From positions 1,241,193,523 through 1,241,257,522 of the forward strand of contig CM066033.1 in assembly GCA_033557465.1 (NCBI GenBank): DNA of 64,000 bases, in the 5' to 3' direction. Source of the DNA: Ichthyophis bannanicus (lineage: Eukaryota > Chordata > Amphibia > Gymnophiona > Ichthyophiidae). Made by a program: the position numbers and the translations under genes. The notes under the pieces were generated by a model. The model saw only the letters and a program-made list of their open reading frames with translations. It searched no databases and was not told the DNA's origin. Below, piece after piece: positions 19,980 through 31,345 of this stretch (its first letter is position 1; each line of letters opens with the position of its first letter).

Positions 19980-21560
19980 ATATTTATACTAATAAAACTG
20001 TACCTAATACGTTTAATATACCTTGTTCACCTGAAGCTTAATTAATCTCAGGTCCTTAGTGTATGACTGATTTGGGTAACGAGCTTCACCTGAGAGCACC
20101 TCCTGTCTTTTAAGATATGTAAGTACCTATAAAGCTATGACTATCCCAGGGGTGGGTGGGTGTTGAGGAGGGAGGGAGGGAAATAACACTTATTAAAAGA
20201 GGGCTGCTACACAGTACCCTATCCTGTGCTGCTGAGGTAAGCTATATTCTGATTTGATTTAAATTATAGCTCTTTGCTGCTGCTAGGCTCTAACTTATTA
20301 TGAAATTTAAACTACAAGCTCTCTGCTGGGTTCCAAATTTAAGCCAAAGATGAATCAATTACTCTATCATTGTGAGAATACCAGATGATAGGTTTAGCTC
20401 ATAACATTTTTTTGTATGGAAATTGGGTCTCAGACTAAAAGGAGCTATGGCATTTGCTTTGTAACCAGAATGCTCCGTTTTTGCATCAACGACCCTATTT
20501 TTTGAAAATTATTTAAATAGTTTCCTTAATTCAATTTAAAAATCAACTTCTTTCAAGAACAACAAGTCAGGCTTATCTTAAATGTGTTTTAAATTTAAGC
20601 TAAAAGTACTTTGCTGATACTAGGCCCTGAGTGACTATTAAATTTAAACTACAAGCTCTCTACTGGGTATGAAATGTAACCAGAAAGTTCTCTTTTACTA
20701 TGTTACTATGTTACAACCTCCATATGTTGCCAAGTTAAAAGGTTTCACTATACAACAGGAGCCAAAAACAACCAAAAATAGTAAAAAAGACCCCCAACAA
20801 GACACCAAAAAATCAGAATAATAAGAAATAAAAAAACAAAAGAACATAACCAGACACAACATGAGCTTTGGGTTCTTGCTATGATTGCTGCTGTTCCTGT
20901 GGTATCAGTTCTGCTGTGCTGAGCTGTGCTACGTCGATGCTTGAGCTAAGTTTCTTCAGCTTTTCTATCCATTTGATGCTTCATTAAGCACTAATACTGT
21001 TACTGTAACTGTTTTTACACCAAGCAATGTTTTCTTTTTTATTTTGTTTTGTTTGGATCAGTTTCCCCATTATAGAGGTTTTTTTCTGACCGTTGATGTC
21101 GTTTTGAGCATAGTCGATTGTTTAGGCATTGTTTTGTGTCTGTTTTGTCATTCAATTTTTTGGTGCCTTGTTGGGGGTCTTTTTTACTATTTTTTGCCAA
21201 GTTAAAAAGGACATATCTCTGCAAATTTTAGTGCAAATGCCCTATTTCTTTTTTTTTAACATGCAAATTATAAAGAAAATGGGTATGGAGCTTCCAGTTG
21301 ATTCATTATTATTTTTTTATGAAAAGTTGCTTAAAAGGCTCATAATAAGCTCATTGGGCCTTCAGTTAGCCAGTAAGGATAATTCCTTCTAACTTTTCAG
21401 GTTGTGATTGCTGTTCTTTCTACTTTCATCTACCATGTGCTGCTCTAAGTAGCTGTCTGATCATTTGAAAATAAAGATAATTCACTCTTAAAAAGCAGGG
21501 AAGGCTGTAAAAAAAACCTCCAAGGAATTTCAGCGAGAATTTTCAACTATATGAAATGTT
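19980..21560. other. AT-rich stretch with diffuse repeats
   Basis: I recognise no gene. Two similar segments (about 20258-20345 and 20588-20675, sharing AAATTTAAACTACAAGCTCT) and one inverted repeat are described separately. Confidence 0.4.
20788..21196. repeat. imperfect inverted repeat
   Basis: The word AATAGTAAAAAAGACCCCCA near 20790-20825 is mirrored near 21157-21196 (TGGGGGTCTTTTTTACTATT), with about 38-bp arms and a 330-bp spacer. It could be the remnant of a foldback element. Confidence 0.5.
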
Positions 21561-21574
21561 AAGAAACTGAAGTT

Positions 21575-21765
21575 ATAGTACATGGAACTGATGAAGTCAA
21601 AATCTAGAAAACCGAGAAAAATCTTGGATAGAACTACCCAAAAACGTGCCCAGTCTGCAAAACAGAATCCATGGATCACTGTGAATGATTTGCAGCAAAG
21701 TTTAGCTGGCACTGGAATAGTTGCCAGTTGCTTATACAGCAATGAGCTGCATGAGAGAGTTGTAA
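21575..21765 (+). mobile_element. Tc1/mariner-like transposase relic
   Basis: The frame contains RKPRKILDRTTQKRAQSA and NPWITVNDLQQSLAGTGIV, resembling the paired-type helix-turn-helix of Tc1-like transposases (R-P-R-K-T, then N-P-x-I-T-x-x-D-L). It ends soon after, and no DDE domain or terminal repeat is seen. Confidence 0.45.
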
Positions 21766-21997
21766 GGATGTGCACAGAAAAACAATTTGTTCATTCTTAC
21801 ATTTTTTCATGTTTTGTGGACATTTTTAAGTTTTCTACATTCATCAGTTAATGCACTTTAACTTAGAGAGAATTTTTGAAGGTAAGGTTATATAATTTGT
21901 ATGAGATTAATATAAATACCGAGCACTGGTAGAAATGGAGAAAATGGGAAAAAAAGAGTTGCAGTGGACAAAAACATGAACCTATTTGTCCATTACA

Positions 21998-22262
21998 TTT
22001 ATTTAACAGGTTTTTCACTGCTTTATCATTTTAGTCAAAGTGATTTTGTTCTGTTCCATGTAAACCGCACTGATGCTGAATAGTGCGGTATATAAGAAAT
22101 GGTAAATAAACTTGGTAATGCACATTAAACAGGGACATAGATAACTTGGATTCTTCTGAGACAATGGAGGGTTAAGTGATTTTCTCAAGGCTTCAAGGAG
22201 TGCTAGTGAGTATTGAACTCTGTTATCAAGTCAGAGCTCTAACCAGTAGGCTACTCCTAGCA
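21998..22262 (-). mobile_element. tRNA-headed SINE split by an L2-type tail
   Basis: Read on the minus strand, GGAGTAGCCTACTGGTTAGA and GAGTTCAATACTC form a tRNA-like head, followed by a MIR-like core (AATCACTTAACCCTCCATTG) and a TTAAATAAA end. Within it, 22030-22104 is a + strand L2-type tail (GTAAACCGCACTGATGCTGA, GCGGTATATAAG). The matching uninterrupted SINEs lie at 53225-53453 and 58718-58936. Confidence 0.8.
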
Positions 22263-23574
22263 GCTAAGCATGACTAAGCTTTGCAGGGATTTCAGTTCAT
22301 TGCAACAGTTTGCCTGAGATCTAGGGAAAAAAGAGCTCTACAGAAATGAATGTTGATAGCAGCTTTGTATATCAACAATGCTAGCCCTTGATGGTTTAAC
22401 AGAGATAGCTGATAACTATTATAAGGACTTCCAGACTTCGGTAAGCAGCTTAAGGTTGTACCTTGGAATTCTGCTATGTATCATAATACGAAGGCAACAT
22501 TTTGCTGTCATATATTTATTACACAAAGGGATTTTTTTTCTTCCTAAAATAGCTCTCATGTATATCTTGGAATTATTACTGGATTGCATGAGAGTCTATC
22601 GGTAGCATTCAAAGAGTTGCCAAAAACTGGTACAACATTGTGGATCACATAGTAATTGCACCATTAGTGGAATATGGGAAGTCTGAGCTTCACAGTCCTT
22701 GGATAAAATGAATGGGCACTGATCTTTTAGGACACTGGACCACTTCTAAATGCTTAGCCTTTGTTGAAACACCCCCCCCCCCCCCCACTCCAAACTGCAA
22801 TACTGAAGGAGTTTGGTATTTGGAACAGTTTCTAACATAAATAAAAGTAAATATAGCTAGCTCAGAGTTTAAGGAAATTACATCTGTAGCCAAAACAGTT
22901 CTATGAAATCCGTAGCGGCCTAATATGCAGTGCAAGTCTGGAGGCCAGCTGCAAGCCTGCGCTTTGTGCCAACTCCACTGATACTTTGCCATAGATTTTC
23001 TTCTGTTCATCAAATGTGACAATGTTTAGGTATTATGCATAATTTCCTGCCATCTTTTTGTTTGCCTTCCTCCCCTTTTTCTACAGTTTGCATTGACTAC
23101 GTTTTCCAAGTTTTCTTTCACAGTTCTGCAATTACTCACTGGAAAAAATATAAGAATAGCTTCTTGAATATAAAACTTGATCTCACCAGACAGAACTGAT
23201 GCAAAGCAGTTTAGGTTCATGGAAAGGCCCCGTGGAACTTAATAATTTTGATACTTGGCTGTAATCTTAAGAGGTTTCCACTACTGAAGCCTTTCTTTAT
23301 GGACACATTTTTGATCCACAAAAAAAGAGCAGGATATCAGCAATAACACAGACAAAGGAGCGGGGGAAAATGAAAGCTGCTGAGTTTGAGACGGTGCCAG
23401 GAGTGAACACAACACCCAAAACTGCCACCGAGGAGGTAATCCAAAATGTTCCCAAGAATATTGACACACCACATGAAGAAAAGTGTAGCGAAATGCAAAC
23501 CTCAGTTTAGTATTTTCATAGGAATCAGATTATAGTGCCCAGCCGAAAGAGTTGGAGCATGGGAGGATGGCATT
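22263..23574. other. unassigned AT-rich sequence
   Basis: No gene is recognised. A run of about 17 C lies at 22771-22787. A weak match to a Penelope-type tail (GAAGAAAAGTGTAGCGAAAT near 23474) is too degenerate to call. Confidence 0.4.
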
Positions 23575-23797
23575 GTGGGTCTGTTTGAAATGATTAATAC
23601 GAAGATTAGTGGTCTTCATTATAAAGCATATGAGGACAGACTGAAGGATCTTAATATGTACACCTTAGAGGAAAGGCGGGATAGAGATGATATGATTGAG
23701 ATGTTTAAATACCTCCGTGGCATAAATGTTCAGGGAGAGAGCCTCTTTCAATTGAAAGCAAGTTCTGCTACGAGGGGACATGGGATGAGGGTGAAGG
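23575..23797 (+). mobile_element. CR1 fragment, left part of a split copy
   Basis: The translation has GLHYKAYEDRLKDLNMYTLE and ATRGHGMRVK, the ORF2 C-terminal region of the third CR1 group. The copy stops at GTGAAGG (23797), where a minus-strand CR1 begins, and resumes at 27183 with GATAGATTCAGGAGTGATAT. Confidence 0.85.
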
Positions 23798-23869
23798 TAA
23801 CATAGAAACATAGAAACATGATGACAGAAAAAGACCACAAGGCCCATCTAGTCTGTCCTTCCATAACAA

Positions 23870-26730
23870 CTACAACAGTCCACTTTTTACCTTTAGAGAT
23901 CCTCTGTGTTGGTCCCATGCTTTTTTGAATTCAGTTACTGTCCTCATCTCTACCACCTCCACTGGGAGACTATTCCACGGATCCACTACTCTTTCCGTAA
24001 AGAAATATTTCCGCATATCACTCCTGAATCTATCTCCCTTCACCCTCATCCCATGTCCCCTCGTAGCAGAACTTGCTTTCAATTGAAAGAGGCTCTCTCC
24101 CTGAACATTTATGCCACGGAGGTATTTAAACATCTCAATCATATCACCTCTATCCCGCCTTTCCTCTAAGGTGTACATATTAAGATCCTTAAGTCTGTCC
24201 TCATATGCTTTATAATGAAGCCCATTAATCATTTTAGTAGCAGCCCTCTGCACCGACTCCATCCTGTTCACATCCTTTTGAAGGTGCGGTCTCCAGAATT
24301 GCACACCATACTCCAAATGAGGTCGCACCAAAGACTTATACAGAGGCATTATCACCTCCTTTTTCTGCTAGCCATTCCTCTCTGTATGCACCCAAGCATC
24401 CTTCTAGCTTTTGCCGTCGCCTTTTCTACCTGTTTAGCTACTTTAAGATCATCAGACACAACCACGCCTAGGTCCCGCTCTTCTTTAGTGGACAAAAGTA
24501 CTTCACCTCCTATACTGTATTGCTCCCTTGGATTGCTGCAGCCCAAATGCATGACCTTACATTTTTTAACATTAAATCCCAGCTGCCAAATTCTAGACCA
24601 TTCTTCAAGCTTAGCTAGATCCCTCCTCATGTTATCTACACCTTCCTGGGTGTCTACTCTATTGCAGATTTTGGTATCATCCGCAAAGAGGCAAACCTTA
24701 CCCGACAGCCCTTCCGCTATATCACTAACAAAGATGTTAAAAAGAATCGGACCAAGGACAGATCCCTGGGGCACACCACTGGTAACATCCTTCTCCTCAG
24801 AGTGAGCTCCATTTACTTGTACTCTTTGTCGCCTCCCACCCAACCAATTTCTAACCCAAGCAGTAACTTTAGGGTCCATCCCTAGGGTGCTCAGTTTGTT
24901 TATAAGTCGCCTGTGAGGAACAGTGTCAAAGGCTTTACTGCAATCTAAGTACACCACATCTAGAGCTCTCCCTCAGTCCAACTCCCTGGTCACCCAGTCA
25001 AAGAAATCAATCAGATTTGTCTGACAAGACCTGCCTCTGGTAAATCCATGCTGCCTCGAATCCTGTAATCCGCCGGACTCCAGAAACCTCACTATTTTCT
25101 CTTTCAGCAGCGTTTCCAATAATTTACTCACCACCGAAGTTAAACTAACCGGCCTGTAGTTTTCAACCACATCCTTACTTCCGCTTTTGTGTAAAGGCAC
25201 CACATGAGCCTCTCTCCAGTCCTTTGGCACCACTCCCGACTCCAACGAGGCATTGAAAAGGTCAGTCAGTGGAGTTGCTAGAACGTCCCCAAGTTCCCTC
25301 AGTATTCTAGGGTGTATCCCATCCGGTCCCATCGCTTTGTCTACTTTAAGTTGAGCTAGTTTCTCACGAACACAGTCTTCTGAAAATTGTTCAAGATGTC
25401 CCTCGCTTCTGTTCTTATTTGTGGGTGTTTTCTGAGGTCCTGCTCCTAGTTCTTCATCTGTGAACACAGAACAAAAATATTTGTTAAGCAATTCCGCTTT
25501 ATCCTTATCAGCTTCTACATATTCCCCCCCTGCACCCTTGAGTCTGACAATACCACTTTTGCCCTTCCTCTTCTCACTAATATATCTGAAAAATGTCTTA
25601 TCCCCCCATTTTATTGCATTGGCTATTTCCTCCTCCTTTTGAATCTTTGCCTTCTTGACTACTTTGCTAGCTTCTCTAAGTTTTTCCAAATACAGATGCC
25701 TGTCTTCCTCTGTCTGTGATCTCTTGTATTTCATGAAGGCCTCCCTCTTTTTCTTCACTTTTTCAGCTACTTCCTTCGAAAACCATAGCGGTCTCCTGTT
25801 CCTTTTGCCTTTATTTACCATTTTAACAAAAATGTTGGTTGCCTTTAAAATACCCCCTTTCAGTTTTGCCCACTGTTTTTCTACATCCCCCAGCTGTTCC
25901 CATCCCACTAACGACTCCCTGAGGTATTGGCCCATCTTCGCAAAGTTAGTCTTCCTAAAGTCTAAGATCTTCACCTTGGAATGGATTCTAACAGCCCTAG
26001 TCCTAATACTGAACCACACCATCTGGTGATCACTGGATGCAAAATGATCTCCCACTACAACATCAGAAACACTTTCACCATTGGTAAGCACCAAGTCCAG
26101 TATGGCCCCTTCACGTGTGGGGTCTGTTACCAATTGCCTGAATAGTTCTCCCTGTAGAGAATCCAGGATCTCCTTACTTCTAGATGATACTGCAGCAGGA
26201 ATGTGCCAATCAACATCTGGCATATTGAAATCTCCTAGCAGTAGCACTTCCCCTTTCCTAGCAATGCTGCGTATGTTTTCAATTAACTCTCTGTCCACCT
26301 CTTCCTCTTGTGAGGGAGGTCTGTATATCACACCAATGCAAATAGATTTCTCTTTCCCTCTTTCTAGTTTAACCCACAATGCCTCCTCTCTCCCTTTTAA
26401 GCTCTGTAATTCCAAAGCTTTAATAGTAGTTTTTACATATAGTGCCACTCCTCCTCCCCTTCTTCCTACCCTGTCCTTTCTGAATAAAGTATAGCCAGGT
26501 ATAGTTACATCCCAGTCATGGTTTTTTGTGAACCATGTTTCTGTAACTGCCACTAAATCCAAGTCAGCCACTCCCACCAAAGCTTCAACTTCAGGGATCT
26601 TATTTCCCATGCTACGGGCATTAATACACACTGCTTTCCATATGTTACCCCTGTTACCCATTTCCATAAAGGTATTTAATGTATCACCTACCTGGGGGCT
26701 TTCACTTACCTGGGGGCTTTCTTCACCCAT
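23870..26730 (-). pseudogene. CR1 copy C ORF2, two lesions only
   Basis: The first ATG is at 26730, 11 nt after the ORF1 stop. Endonuclease motifs include VTETWFTKNHDWDV, GVIYRPPSQ, LLGDFNMPDVDW and SSDHQMVWF. Reverse transcriptase motifs include MGPDGIHPRILREL, PKDWREAHVVPLHKSG, NYRPVSLTSV, HGFTRGRSC, DCSKAFDTVPHRRL, SGVPQGSVLGPILF and catalytic FADDTKIC. The C-terminal end has LVRPHLEYGVQFWRP and FFTERVVDPWNSLP. An in-frame TGA at 24970-24972 replaces what is arginine or glutamine in relatives, and a 1-nt loss in an A run near 24358 shifts the frame. Otherwise about 950 codons are open. Confidence 0.9.
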
Positions 26731-26741
26731 CCCCAATGAAT

Positions 26742-27179
26742 CTAGTTTAAAGCCCTCTTCAGTAGATTAGCCAGTCTACTACCAAAGATGCGTTGACCTT
26801 TCTTGGACAGATGGATGCCATCTCTGCTCTGCAACCCTTGGAACAGCATCCCATGGTCTAGGAAACCAAAACGCTCTCGAAGACACCATCCATGCAGCCA
26901 TGCATTCATCTCCAGGATGCGAGCCTCTCTGCCTTGGCCTTTACCCTCAACAGGGAGGATTGAAGAGAACACCACCTGTGCACCTACCTGCTTCACCCTC
27001 TGTCCCAGAGCCATGAAGTCACTTTTGATACGTTCCGAGGTATACCTGGCAGTATCATTTGTTCCAACATGGATTAGCAACATTGGGTAATAGTCAGTGG
27101 GCTTGATGAGTCTCGGCAAACTCTCCGTAACATCTTGGATCTTGGCACCAGGCAGACAGCATACCTCTCTGGACATCAA
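26742..27179 (-). pseudogene. CR1 copy C ORF1, C-terminal esterase part
   Basis: The frame holds VCCLPGAKIQDVTESL, LLIHVGTNDTARY (SGNH Gly/Asn block) and QSRDGIHLSKKGQRIFG (Asp-x-x-His block), then TAG just before ORF2. The nucleophile Ser block is missing because the copy is 5'-truncated. Confidence 0.8.
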
Positions 27180-27182
27180 GTC

Positions 27183-27283
27183 TGGTCGGTAGATAGATTC
27201 AGGAGTGATATGCGGAAATATTTCTTAACGGAAAGAGTAGTGTATCCGTGGAATAGTCTCCCAGTGGAGGTGGTAGAGATGAG
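27183..27283 (+). mobile_element. CR1 fragment, middle part of the split copy
   Basis: This continues the copy from 23797: DRFRSDMRKYFLTERVVYPW and SLPVEVVEM. It ends at the 15-bp word GGTGGTAGAGATGAG (27269-27283), which is repeated after the next insertion. Confidence 0.85.
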
Positions 27284-27867
27284 CAACACAGTTCAAAAAC
27301 GTAGGCAGGTGTGGGCTCTCACCAATACTTTATTAATCCATATGTGTAAAAGGGAGACCTGACCCGACACAGGCCGTGTTTCGATAAATTCTTCTTCAGG
27401 GGCTGGCTCACCTTATACTGAAAAACCATAATAGGAGTATGCTAACACAGTTGATATGTTGCACTGAAATTGAAACAACCTTTTGTAAATACTTGGACCG
27501 TCAATACTTAGCAATCATCGGAGCAGCATCGATTGCTCAGCGGCACCTTGCTAAATAGTGCTAAATAGCAAGGTGCCGCAATCGATGCTGCTCCGATGAT
27601 TGCTAAGTATTGACGGTCCAAGTATTTACAAAAGGTTGTTTCAATTTCAGTGCAACATATCAACTGTGTTAGCATACTCCTATTATGGTTTTTCAGTATA
27701 AGATGAGCCAGCCCCTGAAGAAGAATTTATCGAAACACGACCTGTGTCGGGTCAGGTCTCCCTTTTACACATATGGATTAATAAAGTATTGGTGAGAGCC
27801 CACACCTGCCTATATTTTTGTACTGTGTTGCTGTTTACCTGCGTGGCAGTGTGCTGCCTTTGGTGCT
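27284..27867. mobile_element. palindromic Penelope-like insertion with 15-bp TSD
   Basis: The insertion is flanked by GGTGGTAGAGATGAG at 27269-27283 and 27868-27882. Its first 550 bp or so form a near-perfect inverted repeat (27284-27835) with arms of about 265 bp around CTTGCTAAATAGTGCTAAAT. Each arm carries CTGAAGA ... CGAAAC (right arm 27715-27736 on +, left arm on -), followed on the right by a small CGAC/GTCG hairpin and GTC, as in hammerhead ribozymes of Penelope-like elements. About 32 bp of other sequence follow the palindrome. No protein is encoded. Two inverted element ends joined during one insertion would explain it. Confidence 0.65.
27715..27753 (+). ncRNA. hammerhead-ribozyme-like core, right arm
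   Basis: CTGAAGA (27715-27721), CGAAAC (27731-27736), a CGAC-loop-GTCG hairpin and GTC (27751-27753) follow the hammerhead order. The segment corresponding to stem II is A/T-rich and weak. Confidence 0.4.
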
Positions 27868-28026
27868 GGTGGTAGAGATGAGGACAGTAACTGAATTCAA
27901 AAAAGCATGGGACAAACACAGAGGATCTCTAAAGGTAAAAAGGGGACTGTTGTAGTTGTTATGGAAGGATAGACTAGATAGGCCATGTGGTCTTTTTCTG
28001 TCATCATATTTCTATGTTTCTATGTT
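27868..28026 (+). mobile_element. CR1 fragment, 3' end of the split copy
   Basis: After the duplicated 15-bp word, the sequence resumes with ACAGTAACTGAATTCAAAAA and ends with the CR1 tail (GGTCTTTTTCTGTCATCATA and TTTCTATG repeats). This completes the copy begun at 23575. Confidence 0.85.
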
Positions 28027-28379
28027 ATAAAAAGCTAGTCATTGCATGTGAGAAGCGCTTATCAAACAAAAAAAACTGAGGGAGGAGAAATAATATTAGA
28101 ATCACTGGGGTCTCAATTTAGTCAGCAATGGAAGTTTATTCCCCTGCAGTATGGAACTATAAGTGTCTGCAGTTGAAAAGACAGCCAAAAAACTATGCAA
28201 AGATTCAAGCATTGCCAAGTCAAAGCCTATGATGGCTAAAATCATAAATTAAAAAAAGTTCTGTAGAGTGTATGCTTTCAGAATATATGCGGAACAGGTA
28301 CAACCATTTCAACATTTTTCAGACATTATCATGTCAATGTCCTCTTATGGAATTACTCAGAGAGAAGCGAAAGAACATT
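28027..28379. other. unassigned sequence
   Basis: AT-rich; nothing recognised. It ends with ATT (28377-28379), the target duplication of the next element. Confidence 0.4.
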
Positions 28380-28484
28380 GGGGTATGTTTACTAAACTGC
28401 GGTAATGTCATTCGTGTTAGGTTCCGCGGTAGAGGTAGAGATGCCCATATAAAGGTGTGGGCATTGCATCGTTACAGCAAGTTG

Positions 28485-28930
28485 TAGCAACTAACGAGCA
28501 TTACAAGGCGCCTTAGACTAACGAGTGTTTCAAGGCGCCTTGTAAGGCACCTTACAAGGAACATTACAAGGCGCCTTATAAGGTGCCTAGTAAGGCGCCT
28601 TGTATGGTGCCTAGTAAGGTGCCTTATAAGGTGCCTAGTAAGCTGCCTTATAAGGTGCCCATTAAGGTGCCTAGTAAGGTGCCTTATAAGGTGCCATGTA
28701 AGGTGCCTTGTAAGGTGCCCAGTAAAATGCCTTATAAGGTGCCTAGTAAAGTGCCTTGTATGGTGCCCTATAAGGTGCCTTGTATGGTACCTTATAAGGT
28801 GCCTTGTAAGGTGCCTAGTAAAGTGCCTTGTAAGGTGCCCTATAAGGTGCCTAGTGAAGTGCCTTATAAGGTGCCTAGTAAAGTGCCTTGTAAGGCGCCA
28901 CGTAAGGCGCCCTATAGGGCCTCTTAGGCT
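28485..28930. repeat. 12-bp minisatellite (AAGGTGCCTWGT)n
   Basis: About 36 units of AAGGTGCCTTAT/AAGGTGCCTAGT with variants, merging at both edges into palindromic AAGGCGCCTT. Because the period is a multiple of three, four-residue repeats appear as open frames on both strands; these are not proteins. Confidence 0.9.
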
Positions 28931-29547
28931 AAGCGCCTTATTAGGCACCCTTGGACAAGGCACCGCAGAAGGCACCCTGGGCTATGGAACCATAAGTTAA
29001 GGTGGCCTAACAAGGTTATTGTGCCCTAGGTTAGTGTGCCCTAGGGGCTGCAAGGTGCCTCAGGATGACATGCATGACCTGTGTGGAAAAGAGACAGATG
29101 CAGCCATGAAACTAGACAGAGTACTCAGGAAAGGCAATGAACAGGTGAGTGAAGGAGGTAGAGCTGGGAACCGCTGGACCTGCCATTTCTGCGGGCATCC
29201 CATGTGGCTGCCAGTACTAATGAAAAACATGGTGGGGGCAGCTGTACCACAGCACAAGGTGTTGGCAATGTAAAGTACTGGAAAGACAGTTGGTGGCAGA
29301 CGAGGGACTCTGTGTCCCCCAGTGGGGGCGGAGGTGGCAGGATAGTTACAATGATGGGTGGACAGAGGAGTGGTGTTGCCATGCAGAGCAGGCACAGGCG
29401 AAGCAAGCATGAAGAGGCGCAATGCAGAAAAGGGTAGCAGTGCAGGACATGAGGTGGCAGCCTGCACAGGCAGACAGGACTCCACTCAGCTGACAGATGC
29501 AAAGAGCCAGACCAGAAGACTGTCGCCCACTGTGGCGAGTCTCTTAT

Positions 29548-29722
29548 GACCATAAGAACATAAGATATGCCATACTGGGTCAGACCAAGGTCCATCAATC
29601 CCAGCATCCTGTTTCCAACAGTGGCCAGTCTAGGTCATACGTACCTAACAGTTTCCCCAAAAGACACAGGTTCCACAATGCTTGTATTGGGTCAAGCATT
29701 GATATCCTGGGCTGGCAGCATA
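29548..29722 (-). mobile_element. CR1 3'-tail fragment inside copy 2
   Basis: It reads CATAAGAACATAAGATATGC and TACTGGGTCAGACCAAGGTC, the 3' end of CR1 copies A and B. It sits at the same internal position as the tail in copy 1 (3275-3437). Confidence 0.85.
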
Positions 29723-31261
29723 TATCTGCAAAAAGATGAGTGCTAGAGGCATGCAGGGTATCTGAGTTGGGCACTCATGGGGGGGGGGGATTAATGGGGG
29801 ATCGAACCCATGGACACATTTTTAAAGGTCATTGTATGAACCAGTGGGCTATACCTCTATAGCCTTATGTATAGCAGTGCCTGGGTATAGAGCAACTGCA
29901 GGTCACCGCATGGACCATCTGCTCTGTGTGCCAGGTTAGGGTAGCCGCACCAGCACCCATGATGCATTGCACATGAGGAACGGTGGTCTACATCAGGTAA
30001 CCAAATGGGGTCTGCACCTCTCTGTTACCACATCCTGGTAAGATGGACTGCCGTGCGAGATACTGGCACAGAGTAGCTACAGACCATGCCATTTTGCAGG
30101 TTCTGTATTCACCCTGAGGGTAAGGATGGCTGCCAAGCACTAGGTCCAAGTACATGTGCTGCTACATATAGGTCCTGCTGCACATCCATATCACTAGTAG
30201 TGTGTGTCAGGTGTCCCAGGCAGTGTGCCAAAGGCACTTCTGTACCCATCTGTGTTGCACAGTCACAAGTGCCCCCATGGGACCACAGACCACCCAGATC
30301 TGTGTGTGCCCAGTGTTAAGGTCTGGCTTCCATAGCTGCCTGTTAGCAGGTCAGAGGGTTATGTACCATGTTCCCCCTACTGCTTGGGGTACTATACACT
30401 GTGCCCCCAAGGGCCCCCTAATACCCATCTTGTAGGTGGGGGTGTGGAGGGACAGGTGCCTGAGACCCTGGGACTGGCTGTGGGACCAGCAAGCCCCTGC
30501 CTGATGGCTAGGAATATCTCTCTAGAGCTAGTGTGCATAAGACATATCCTGTGACTGGAGCATCAGAAGAACAACATTAATACTGTCTGAATCCTTACTT
30601 GCCACATACCACAGTCTGCCATGCATCATCAGACAACACCGTCTGATTGCACCAGCATACACAGTGTCCTCCCGTCACTATGTGGGAACCTGGACATTCC
30701 ATGGTCTCTGTTACGTCAGGGCGAGACTGTCCTCCCAGCACAACATGATTTAGCCACCCTGTCCATGCAGGTGGGGTTAGAAAACTAACATGTACCAGAC
30801 ATTGGACTACTTACTGTGCAGATGCAGCCTGCCCAATTTGCCCTTTCTGGCCCATACCCACACTACCTTGCTCCTCATTATGCACATTCACAGGTGATGC
30901 TGGTAACAGTTGGACAATGTGGGCGGTGGGGGGGGGGGAGAGAAGGTTTGCAGCCACAAAACTATGGATAGACATATGCACACACACTCCTTATTCAGCA
31001 CTGTGCAATGGTAGGGGTGTTTGGCAATCCCAGCTGCCACACTGCCAACATTTCTGGACTGAGCAGGAGATAGCAGAGGTGCTGTGATGTTACCTGTAAA
31101 TCTGTTCTGGAGCCAGCAGCCTGCCTGTACAGCATGATTTTCATGGTGGAACCTGTGTGAGTGGGTGTTTCTACCCCTGTTGGCCGCTGCTATGGGGATT
31201 GCATGGTTTGATGTTGTATATGCTTTGTAGGGTAAAATGTTGAGATGTGTTCTGCAGGGTC

Positions 31262-31345
31262 TGTAGCTGGGATCTGAACCTGTGACCCTCTGCTCTGAAT
31301 CACACTGGCTGTGTGTACTGCACCACAGTGGGGCCACAGGTCCAC
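31262..31345 (-). repeat. tRNA-like module inside copy 2
   Basis: The minus strand contains GGTTCAGATCC (B-box-like) preceded by TGTGGTGCAGTACACACAGC. It matches the modules in copies 1 and 3. Confidence 0.45.

Larger units (their letters stand above)
15851..19980 (-). mobile_element. near full-length CR1 LINE (copy B)
   Basis: The copy has the same 3' end as copy A and extends through the ORF2 reverse transcriptase, the ORF2 endonuclease and ORF1. The 5' limit is uncertain (between about 19.95 and 20.15 kb). It carries multiple frame changes in ORF2 and one stop in ORF1, so it is dead. It lies immediately downstream of the transposase gene. Confidence 0.9.
23798..27182 (-). mobile_element. 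young CR1 LINE (copy C), 5'-truncated in ORF1
   Basis: The 3' end reads AACATAGAAACATAGAAACA. The copy carries the C-terminal half of ORF1 and all of ORF2, with only two ORF2 lesions seen. It is inserted into an older + strand CR1 of the same group. Confidence 0.9.

Noticed and set aside
23460..23540. Third hammerhead-like Penelope relic
   Set aside because: GAAGAAAAGTGTAGCGAAAT resembles the core loosely, but the first position and stems do not fit.
28472..28975. Repetitive proteins (VPSK/VPYK or RHLT/RHFT type)
   Set aside because: These are read-throughs of a 12-bp minisatellite on both strands, with no start context or domain.
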